From Micromonospora sp. WMMD1155 (GTDB taxonomy: Bacteria > Actinomycetota > Actinomycetes > Mycobacteriales > Micromonosporaceae): a DNA stretch of 64,000 bases. Shown here piece after piece: positions 7,288 through 13,362 of the stretch (position 1 is its first letter; the number at the start of each line of letters is the position of its first letter). The position numbers were made by a program, and so were the translations under genes. The DNA is taken from assembly GCF_029581275.1 (NCBI RefSeq), contig NZ_CP120742.1, forward strand, positions 4,526,501 through 4,590,500, given 5' to 3'. The notes under the pieces were generated by a model. The model saw only the letters and a list, made by a program, of their open reading frames with translations, searched no databases and was not told where the DNA came from.

Positions 7288-8339
7288 CGGGTCGCGTCGA
7301 CGCCGGGCCGGTGCGGCTGCTGGTCCTCCTGGGGGGTCTCCCGAGCCCGGCGGGCGCGCAGCAGTGTCACCGCCAGCGGTATCGCGGTCACCGACATGCC
7401 GGCGGCGCCCCAGAGGGCCGAGGCGGGCAGGTCGAGGAAGACGGCGTGGGCCAGGATGCTGGAGAAGTACGTCCACAGGTAGAGCGCGGCCATCGGGTGG
7501 TCCCGCCGGTCGGTGCGCTCGGCGGTCGGCCCGGCCAGCGGGCGGAGCGCGCTCATCATCAGCACCGCGAAGAGCAGCCAGCCCAGGTAGTTGCTGACCG
7601 GGATGCCGGGCAGACCGGGCAACGCCGGGGTGGCGTCGCGCCAGACCCAGTAGCCCTCGGCCACCATCTGCGGATCGAGGAAGAGGTCCCAGGCGGCCAG
7701 CCCGACGGTGGCCAGCGCGATCCGTCCCACCCATCGACCGACCGTCGACCCGCCACTGCCGGTTGCCGCCGTGCCGCCGCTTGCCGCCGTGTCGCCGCTT
7801 GCCGCCGTGTCGCCGCTTGCCGCCGTGTCGGCGGTTGCCGCCGTGTCGGCGGTTGCCGCCGTGTCGGCGGTTGCCGCCGTGTCGGCGGTTGCCGCCGTGT
7901 CGGCGGTTGTCGCCGTGTCGGCGGTTGTCGCCGTGTCGGCGGTTGTCGCCGTGTCGGCGGTTGTCGACGTGCCGCCGCCGGTGAGGCGGACCGCGGCCAG
8001 CCAGGCCGGCCAGGCCATCCAGGTCCAGGCCAGCGGAATGATCAGCGGCACCCCGGCCAGTTTGGGGCCCAGCTCGCCGGAGTAGTCGTAGCTGCCGAAC
8101 GGCACACCGGTGGCCACCCCGATCGCCTCGATCGCGAACCCGCCGCCGGTGGCCACCGCGACCAGCGTCGCCGCGACCCGCGGGCCCCGGCTGAGCAGCG
8201 CGTGGCCGACCGAGAGCAGCCAACCGAGCACGACGGTGGCCACGGTGAGCCCGGCCCTGGTGGCGCCGGTGGTGAGCGGGTAGCAGATCTGGGCGAGCAC
8301 CAGGACGGCGAGCAGCGCCCAGGAGATCCGCCGGGTCAT
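7284..8339 (-). CDS. cruF: Carotenoid 1,2-hydratase-like membrane protein, CruF family
   Basis: 351 residues, polytopic. It belongs to the CruF/bisanhydrobacterioruberin hydratase family, judged from segments such as GVPFGSYDYSGELGPKLAGV, the membrane layout, YWVWRDATPALPGLPGIPVSNYLGW and the neighbouring CruG. The reaction is hydration of the terminal C1,2 double bond of a linear carotene. Odd feature: a loop of about 70 residues (roughly 125-192) is built from hexapeptide repeats such as TADTAT, TADTAA and SGDTAA, encoded by 18-bp tandem repeats. ATGA overlaps both neighbours in the operon. Confidence 0.83.
   Translation of the reverse strand: MTRRISWALLAVLVLAQICYPLTTGATRAGLTVATVVLGWLLSVGHALLSRGPRVAATLVAVATGGGFAIEAIGVATGVPFGSYDYSGELGPKLAGVPLIIPLAWTWMAWPAWLAAVRLTGGGTSTTADTATTADTATTADTATTADTAATADTAATADTAATADTAATADTAASGDTAASGDTAASGGTAATGSGGSTVGRWVGRIALATVGLAAWDLFLDPQMVAEGYWVWRDATPALPGLPGIPVSNYLGWLLFAVLMMSALRPLAGPTAERTDRRDHPMAALYLWTYFSSILAHAVFLDLPASALWGAAGMSVTAIPLAVTLLRARRARETPQEDQQPHRPGVDATR
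7761..7966. repeat. 18-bp tandem repeat inside cruF
   Basis: About eleven 18-bp units with core GCCGCCGTGTCGGCGGTT on the + strand encode TADTAx/SGDTAA hexapeptides on the minus strand. The unit is a multiple of three, so copy-number change keeps the reading frame. Single-base variants arranged in blocks (three forms) suggest recent stepwise expansion. Confidence 0.93.
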
Positions 8340-8887
8340 GACGCCGGTGGTTCGAGGGGCAGATCCCGACCGAGGACGCCGAACGGCCGCTCGTCGCCGG
8401 GGAAGTGGAAGTTGCGCAGCACGTCGACGAAACCGAAGCGCCGGTACAACCGCCAGGCCCGTGAGGTCTGCTCGTCGGCCTCCGGGGTGGACAGCAGCGT
8501 GGTGTCACCCTCGGCCATGCCGAGCAACGCGCGCAGCTGCCCGGTGCCCAGACCGTGCCCCTGCGCCGGCGGCCGGACGTGCAGCTCGACCACCTCGAAG
8601 CAGTGGGTGAGCCAGCGTTGACGGGTCGGTGCGTCCAGCGCTCGGTACACCTGGTCGTGCCACCACTGGCCGGAGGCGCCCAGGTAGCCGTAGCCGAAGC
8701 CGGCGAGGTGACCCTCGCTGGTCAGGCTGGCGACCGCCCGGAAACCCGGACGGCGGACGTGGGTGGCGATGTAGCCGCGCCGGGCCTCCAGCAGGTCGGT
8801 GCGGTAACCCATCGCCTCGCCGTAGACGGCCACCACGTCGTCCAGCCGCCGGACGAGATCGTCCGGCGTCCAGCGCACCAACCTCAT
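8336..8887 (-). CDS. GNAT-family N-acetyltransferase
   Basis: 183 residues. GNAT core: CFEVVELHVRPPAQGHGLGT holds motif A (V-x-P-x-x-Q-G-x-G-x-G-T, acetyl-CoA binding), followed by a helix and SRAWRLYRRFGFVDVLRNFH (motif B). It transfers an acyl group from acyl-CoA to an amine; the substrate is unknown. The gene sits inside the carotenoid operon with 4-base ATGA overlaps on both sides, so it is co-translated with the pigment enzymes, but a pigment role is unproven. The ATG at 8887 is set by the overlap with the upstream stop. Confidence 0.85.
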   Translation of the reverse strand: MRLVRWTPDDLVRRLDDVVAVYGEAMGYRTDLLEARRGYIATHVRRPGFRAVASLTSEGHLAGFGYGYLGASGQWWHDQVYRALDAPTRQRWLTHCFEVVELHVRPPAQGHGLGTGQLRALLGMAEGDTTLLSTPEADEQTSRAWRLYRRFGFVDVLRNFHFPGDERPFGVLGRDLPLEPPAS

Positions 8888-9621
8888 GCCCGTCCACCCT
8901 TCACCGTTGCCGGGCCGCCGTCGGCGACCCACCCGAGCACCGACGGGTCGCCGACCACGTCGCGTACCTCGAACCGGGCGAACAGTTCCTCGGCGTACCA
9001 ACCCTCGGTGGGGGTTCGCATGATCGCCGCCCGGTGCTCCGGGTGACGGTACGCGAACGCCACCAGGTCCGTCGGGTCGCGCCACACGCTCACCGTGCCC
9101 TGCCAACCCAGCGGCGCCTCCCCGACCCCGAAGCGGGCCAGCAGCCCGGGCGCGTCGCGCAGGGCGGCGGCCACCGGGGGGATCGCCCGCCAGAAGGTGG
9201 CCGCCCGGCGGGCCCGCAGCCGGGCCCGGGTCAGCGCCAGCACCGGGCCGGTGACCCGGCCGCCCGGCGGGTCGCCGAACGGCCGCTGACCGGACCACTC
9301 GCCCCGGCTGGTCAGCGGGCGCAGGTCGACCCGGGCGGAGGCGCGGGCGATGCGGGCCCAGGCGCGTCCGACCGTCGAGTCGTCGAAGTCGGCGGCGGCT
9401 GCGGGGGAATCCCAGACGGTGAGCGCCGCCCACCGGGTCAGGTCGGCGTCGCCCGGCCCGAACCCGGTGCCGGTCCCGGTGCCCAGCAGTTTGCCGAACC
9501 GGGCGCCGGGGAGGGCGCGCAGCCGGCGGGGGTCCACCGCCATCCGGGTCAGCGCCCGGGGCAGCGCGCCGCGGGAGGTCCTCCACACGTGCAGCGTGAC
9601 CAGCTCCGGTGCGGTGCTCAC
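8884..9621 (-). CDS. CrtA-like (spheroidene monooxygenase family) protein
   Basis: 245 residues, matching the length of CrtA. Shared marks: an N-terminal VTLHVWRTSRGALPRAL strand-helix, ARFGKLLGTGTGTGFGPGDA, RGEWSGQRPF, ATFWRAIPPV and GWYAEELFARFEV. CrtA oxidises acyclic carotenoids to keto or hydroxy forms and is heme-dependent in purple bacteria. As first gene of the carotenoid operon it suggests an oxidised, conjugated-keto acyclic end. The GTG at 9621 follows GAGGTGG; an upstream open frame to 9747 is less likely. No light-response operator is recognised upstream. Confidence 0.75.
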   Translation of the reverse strand: MSTAPELVTLHVWRTSRGALPRALTRMAVDPRRLRALPGARFGKLLGTGTGTGFGPGDADLTRWAALTVWDSPAAAADFDDSTVGRAWARIARASARVDLRPLTSRGEWSGQRPFGDPPGGRVTGPVLALTRARLRARRAATFWRAIPPVAAALRDAPGLLARFGVGEAPLGWQGTVSVWRDPTDLVAFAYRHPEHRAAIMRTPTEGWYAEELFARFEVRDVVGDPSVLGWVADGGPATVKGGRA

Positions 9622-9764
9622 GCCACCTCGGCGGGGCTGCCGGCGGCGGGCGTGTCCGGCACCGTTCGTACGTTCGGGTGTGGCTGCATGGGGCCATTCT
9701 TCCCGGTTCGGTGGGTGCCGGCTCACTCTGGTTCGCTCGGCCGGCACGTCCAGCGCGTCACACG

Positions 9765-9795
9765 TTGCATTTTCGTCGGAGGGGAGGTGTACTGT
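9765..9795 (+). promoter_or_regulatory. Candidate promoter of the SOS mutasome operon
   Basis: TTGCAT (9765-9770) and TACTGT (9790-9795) are separated by 19 bases. The predicted start point lies at the first LexA box, which fits repression by occlusion. Confidence 0.45.
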
Positions 9796-9805
9796 CAGCA
9801 GCAGT

Positions 9806-9842
9806 TAGAACGAGTGTTCGATTGCCTCGAACGCTCGTTCCA
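9806..9842 (+). promoter_or_regulatory. Two LexA/SOS boxes
   Basis: Box 1, TAGAACGAGTGTTCGA (9806-9821), and box 2, TCGAACGCTCGTTCCA (9827-9842), both match the actinobacterial LexA consensus CGAAC-N4-GTTCG closely. Their centres are 21 bases apart, two helical turns, so LexA dimers would sit on one face of the DNA. Damage induction of imuA'/imuB and dnaE2 is established in mycobacteria. Confidence 0.82.
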
Positions 9843-9948
9843 ACCAGCCGGAGCGCGGTGTTTCGCGGCGCCAGCCCCGGCGGTGCGGCTCCGCGGGCCG
9901 CACCTGGGTTTCCAGGCAGTCGCGAGCCTGGTCCCGACAGGCAGGATC

Positions 9949-10123
9949 GTCGCCCGCCGCCCACGACCCCCGGGCGGCGGGCGACGAACCCGCCGGTACG
10001 CCGGCCGGGTGTGGTGTGGGGAAGCGTCCACACCCGGCCGGCCACACCCGGTGCGTCTTCCTCCGCACCACCCGACCTCGGCGTCTCGCCGGCGGCACCA
10101 GCGCGCCGGGGCGACGCCCCGGC
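9949..10123 (+). other. Three perfect hairpins in the mutasome operon leader
   Basis: Stem 1: 9949-9962 with 9972-9985 (14 bp). Stem 2: 10003-10014 with 10028-10039 (12 bp). Stem 3: 10105-10112 with 10116-10123 (8 bp, 3-base loop), ending 18 bases before the first start codon. No U-tract follows stem 1 or 2. They may slow transcription or mask the ribosome site. Confidence 0.6.
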
Positions 10124-10141
10124 CATGTGGAGGAGACACCC

Positions 10142-10591
10142 ATGCCGACCAACCCGGCTCAGGCACCGACGGTGCCGGCGCACGTGCTGCCGCACCGCAC
10201 CCCCGCCCAACTCCTCACGTTGGCCCGACGTGGGCTGGTCGAGGCCGGCCAGACCCGACCTGACGGTCTGCGCTACGCGGCTGCCCACCTGGCGGCGCTG
10301 CGTGCGGCGGCCGCCCTGCTCGCCGCCCGTGCCCGACCCGCTCCGAGTCGACGCAACCGGATCACCAGCGTCTGGGTCCTCCTCTGCGCCGTCGCTCCGG
10401 AGCTCGACGAGTGGTCCCGCTTCTTCGCCGCCGGTGCCGGCAAGCGCGCCGCCGCCGAGGCCGGCATCCCCCGGGTGGTCAGCGCCCGGGAGGCAGACGA
10501 TCTGCTGCGTGCCGCCGAACAGTTCGTCACGGTGGTGGAGACCGCGCTCGGCGTGGCCCACCAGCCGGCCCTGGACGGTCTCGCCGCCTGA
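10142..10591 (+). CDS. SAV_6107-type HEPN protein
   Basis: 149 residues, mostly helical. The family signature is LRYAAAHLAALRAAAALLAA followed by ELDEWSRFFAAGAGKRAAAE and VVSAREADDLLRAAEQF. RYAAAH fits the Rx4H pattern of HEPN ribonucleases, although its position near the N-terminus is unusual. The ATG at 10142 has GGAGGAGA upstream. It is the first gene of the operon leading to imuA', imuB and dnaE2, downstream of two LexA boxes. That places an uncharacterised HEPN protein under damage control. Its role (RNase, scaffold or regulator) is unknown. Confidence 0.8.
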   Translation: MPTNPAQAPTVPAHVLPHRTPAQLLTLARRGLVEAGQTRPDGLRYAAAHLAALRAAAALLAARARPAPSRRNRITSVWVLLCAVAPELDEWSRFFAAGAGKRAAAEAGIPRVVSAREADDLLRAAEQFVTVVETALGVAHQPALDGLAA

Positions 10592-10693
10592 TCCCGCCGT
10601 GCCACCGACCGCCCCGCGGGGGGAGCCGGGCGGCCGGTGGCACGGCGTGCCGATCCTGATCTGATCCACAGCAACGACGGGGGAGTTGGTCCA

Positions 10694-11419
10694 ATGGCGG
10701 GCCGCACGGTGGTCGGTTCCGCCGCACTGGCCGACCTGGTGCGTCCGGCGAGCACGCCGGGCCAGGTCGGCGGTCACCGGGTGCTGCCGGTGGTGCCCGA
10801 GCTGACCGGTCTGCTGCCCAATCGGGGTCTACGCCGGGGCAGCACCATCGCGGTCGCCGCCGGCCAGCCCCAACGCAGCGGTGGCACCTCGCTGATGCTG
10901 GCCCTGCTCGCCGAGGCGTCCCGGGCCGGTTCGTGGTGCGCCGTCGTCGGGGTGCCCACGTTCGGTGCGGGCGCGGCCGCCGAGCTGGGCATCGCCCTGG
11001 ACCGGCTGGCCCTGGTGCCGAACCCCGGCCCCGAGTGGGCCACGGTGGTCGCCGCGCTGATCGACGGGGTGGACGTCGTGGTCACCGCCGTGCCGGCCAC
11101 GGTCTCCGCCTCGGTCGCCACCCGGTTGGCCGCCCGGGCGCGGCAGCGCGGCAGTGTGCTCGTCCCGTACGGCCGGTGGGACGGTGCGGACGTGACGCTG
11201 CAGGTGGTCCGTGGCGTCTGGGAAGGGCTCGGGCCTGGCCGGGGGCGGTTGCGCCGCCGGGAGGTCACCGTCTCGGCGCGTGGGCGTGGGGCAGCCGCCC
11301 GGCCGAAGGAGATCAAGGTCTGGCTACCGGGTGACGGGCTGACCCGGGTGATCCCCCGTCCGAAACCGTCGACGGCGGGCCGCCCGACCGCGTCACTCGC
11401 CCTGGTCGGTCGGGAGTGA
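10694..11419 (+). CDS. imuA': ImuA' RecA-like mutasome protein
   Basis: 241 residues, RecA-fold remnant. The segment RGSTIAVAAGQPQRSGGTSL occupies the Walker A place but lacks the GKT/S lysine, and VVVTAVPATV lies at the Walker B place. In mycobacteria ImuA' supports ImuB and DnaE2 in damage-induced mutagenesis. The ATG follows GGGGGAG. The stop overlaps the imuB GTG by 4 bases (GTGA), so the two are translationally coupled. Confidence 0.86.
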   Translation: MAGRTVVGSAALADLVRPASTPGQVGGHRVLPVVPELTGLLPNRGLRRGSTIAVAAGQPQRSGGTSLMLALLAEASRAGSWCAVVGVPTFGAGAAAELGIALDRLALVPNPGPEWATVVAALIDGVDVVVTAVPATVSASVATRLAARARQRGSVLVPYGRWDGADVTLQVVRGVWEGLGPGRGRLRRREVTVSARGRGAAARPKEIKVWLPGDGLTRVIPRPKPSTAGRPTASLALVGRE

Positions 11420-13227
11420 CCGGATCGCCGGCACGGACTCTGCTGCTGTGGTGTCCGGACTGGCCGGTGCTCGCCGCCGAGATCGTCGACGGGGTGCCGG
11501 CGACCGGCCCGGTCGCCGTGCTGCACGCCAACCGGGTGGTCGCCTGCTCGGAGCGGGCCCGTGCCGAGGGGGTGCGCCGAGGGCTGCGCAGACGGGAGGC
11601 GCAGGGTCGGTGCCCGCAGCTCACCGTCGTGGACTACGACCCGGGTCGGGACACCCGGGCGTTCGAGCCGGTGGTCGCCGCGGTGGAGGAGTTGGTCGCC
11701 GGCGTCGAGGTGGTCCGTCCGGGTGCCTGTGCGGTGGCCGCCCGAGGGCCGAGCCGTTACCTCGGTGGCGAGGAGGCGGCCGCCGAGCGGATCATCGAGC
11801 ACGTCGCCCAGTCGTGTCTGGTGGAGAGTCAGGTCGGCATCGCCGACGGGGTGTTCGCGGCCGGGTTGGCCGCGCGCGCCGGTCGGGTGGTGGCACCGGG
11901 TGGCACACCGGAGTTCCTGTCCGGGCTACCGGTCGAGGCGCTCGGCCGCTCGGCGCTGGCCGACCTGCTGCGTCGGCTCGGTGTGCGTACCCTCGGTGAC
12001 TTCGCCGCGCTGCCGGCTGGTGACGTGCTGGCCCGGTTCGGGTTCGACGGTGCGCTGGCCCATCGGCTGGCCGCCGGGCGGGACCACCGCCCGCTCGCAG
12101 TCCGGCAACCGCCGGCCGACCTGACGGTGACCGCCGAGCACGACGAGCCGATCGACCGGGTCGACGTGGCGGCGTTCGTGGCCCGGGCGCTGGCCGAGCA
12201 GTTGCATGAGAGCCTGGCCGGGCACGGGCTGGCCTGCACCCGGCTCGGCATCGAGGCGGTCACCGAGCACGGGCAGGAGTTGCACCGGGTGTGGCGGCAC
12301 GACGGTCTGCTCACCGCCGCGGCCATCGCCGACCGGGTGCGCTGGCAGCTCGACGGTTGGCTCTCCGGCAGCAGTGGCCGCACCGGCGCCCGGCCGGCCC
12401 GACCGACGGCCGGCATCATCCGGCTGCGACTGATCCCGGACGGGGTGATCGCCCAGGCCGGTCTGCAGGCAGGCCTGTGGGGGGAGACCGGTGAGGAGCG
12501 GGAGCGAGCACACCGGGCGTTGAGCCGTGTGCAGGGCATCCTCGGGCCGGAGGCGGTGGTCACCGCGGTGCTCGGTGGTGGGCGCTCCCCGGCCGACCAG
12601 GTGCGACTGGTGCCGTGGGGTGACGAACGCCTTCCGGCCCGCCCCGGCCCGCCACCGCTGCCCGGCGAACCGACCACTGCGGGCGCCAGCCGAGCTGGGG
12701 GCGCTGGCGGCGCTGCCGATGCCGGCCAGGCTGCGGGCGCCGGCCGAGCTGGGGGCGCTGGCGGCGCTGCCGATGCCGGCCAGGCTGCGGGCGCCGGCCG
12801 AGCTGGGGGCGCTGGCGGCGCTGCCGATGCCGGCCAGGCTGCGGGCGTCGGCCGGGCTGCGGGCATGGGGCGGGCGGCTGGTCGCGGTGAGGGCGGAGTG
12901 CCGCCGTGGCCCGGTCGGCTGCCGCGGCCCTCGCCGGCGGTGGTGCTGCCGAGCCCACTCGTGGCGACCGTGCACGACACCGCCGGCGAGGCGGTGGTGA
13001 TCAGCGCGCGGCTGGCGGTGAGCGCCCCGCCCGCCCGACTGGTGGTCGGCACCGGTCGGCCGGCGGAGATCGTCGGCTGGGCCGGCCCGTGGCCGGTGGA
13101 CGAGCGGTGGTGGGCTCCGGCCGAGGCGCGGCGGCGGGCCCGGTTCCAGGTCTGTCTCGCCGACGGCACTGCTCTGCTGCTCGCCGTCGAGGCCGGGCAG
13201 TGGCTGGTGGAGGCGATCTATGACTGA
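11416..13227 (+). CDS. imuB: ImuB, Y-family-like mutasome adaptor
   Basis: 603 residues. It has a Y-family polymerase fold but lacks the catalytic acids: where DinB has SLDEAFLD, ImuB has ACAVAARG. It therefore cannot polymerise and acts as a hub linking DnaE2, ImuA' and the beta clamp. A probable clamp-binding motif QAGLWG lies at 351-356, close to where mycobacterial ImuB has one. Odd: residues about 426-479 consist of three 18-residue Gly/Ala repeats encoded by 54-bp tandem DNA repeats, a low-complexity linker before the C-terminal domain (VVISARLAVSAPPARL to the end). Confidence 0.92.
   Translation: MTGSPARTLLLWCPDWPVLAAEIVDGVPATGPVAVLHANRVVACSERARAEGVRRGLRRREAQGRCPQLTVVDYDPGRDTRAFEPVVAAVEELVAGVEVVRPGACAVAARGPSRYLGGEEAAAERIIEHVAQSCLVESQVGIADGVFAAGLAARAGRVVAPGGTPEFLSGLPVEALGRSALADLLRRLGVRTLGDFAALPAGDVLARFGFDGALAHRLAAGRDHRPLAVRQPPADLTVTAEHDEPIDRVDVAAFVARALAEQLHESLAGHGLACTRLGIEAVTEHGQELHRVWRHDGLLTAAAIADRVRWQLDGWLSGSSGRTGARPARPTAGIIRLRLIPDGVIAQAGLQAGLWGETGEERERAHRALSRVQGILGPEAVVTAVLGGGRSPADQVRLVPWGDERLPARPGPPPLPGEPTTAGASRAGGAGGAADAGQAAGAGRAGGAGGAADAGQAAGAGRAGGAGGAADAGQAAGVGRAAGMGRAAGRGEGGVPPWPGRLPRPSPAVVLPSPLVATVHDTAGEAVVISARLAVSAPPARLVVGTGRPAEIVGWAGPWPVDERWWAPAEARRRARFQVCLADGTALLLAVEAGQWLVEAIYD
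12691..12852. repeat. 54-bp tandem repeat in imuB, three copies
   Basis: Copies at 12691, 12745 and 12799 are nearly identical and keep frame, each encoding RAGGAGGAADAGQAAGAG or a near variant. The tract lengthens a flexible linker after the clamp-binding region. Confidence 0.95.
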
Positions 13228-13252
13228 GCGATCCGCTCGGTGCCATCCAGAT

Positions 13253-13333
13253 CTTGATCGACTCGACATCCTGCAAACCGGGGTATCCCGCCTCTTCGGA
13301 CACCCCGGTTTCCATGACGTCGAGTGGATCAAG
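13253..13333. repeat. 81-bp nested palindrome between imuB and dnaE2
   Basis: Outer arms 13253-13267 and 13319-13333 (15 bases, one mismatch) enclose inner arms 13275-13284 and 13302-13311 (10 bp, perfect). A related palindrome with the same outer core (GATCGACTC) and the same CGGACACCCC lies at 21186-21259. It sits within an operon, so it may reduce read-through to dnaE2 or be a mobile repeat. Confidence 0.75.
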
Positions 13334-13362
13334 CCGGTTGTGGGCGGTATGGGGACGGTCTG

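Larger units (their letters stand above)
9622..10141. other. 520-base divergent regulatory region
   Basis: No gene is supported here. It separates the carotenoid operon (minus) from the SOS mutasome operon (plus). It holds a -35/-10 pair (9765-9795), two LexA-type boxes (9806-9842) and three perfect hairpins (9949-10123) in the presumed leader of the + strand operon. Confidence 0.75.

Noticed and set aside
7761..7966. Possible CRISPR or separate plus-strand repeat protein
   Set aside because: The repeat is in frame within cruF and lacks spacers. The plus-strand frame encodes only low-complexity residues.
6160..8508. A 782-residue reading of the glycosyltransferase fused to upstream sequence
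   Set aside because: The N-terminal half is the other frame of cruF with its repeats. The true ATG at 7287 overlaps the cruF stop and gives a normal CruG length.
9843..10141. Upstream extension of the HEPN protein from 10016
   Set aside because: The extension crosses two hairpins and has no ribosome site; the ATG at 10142 has a strong one.
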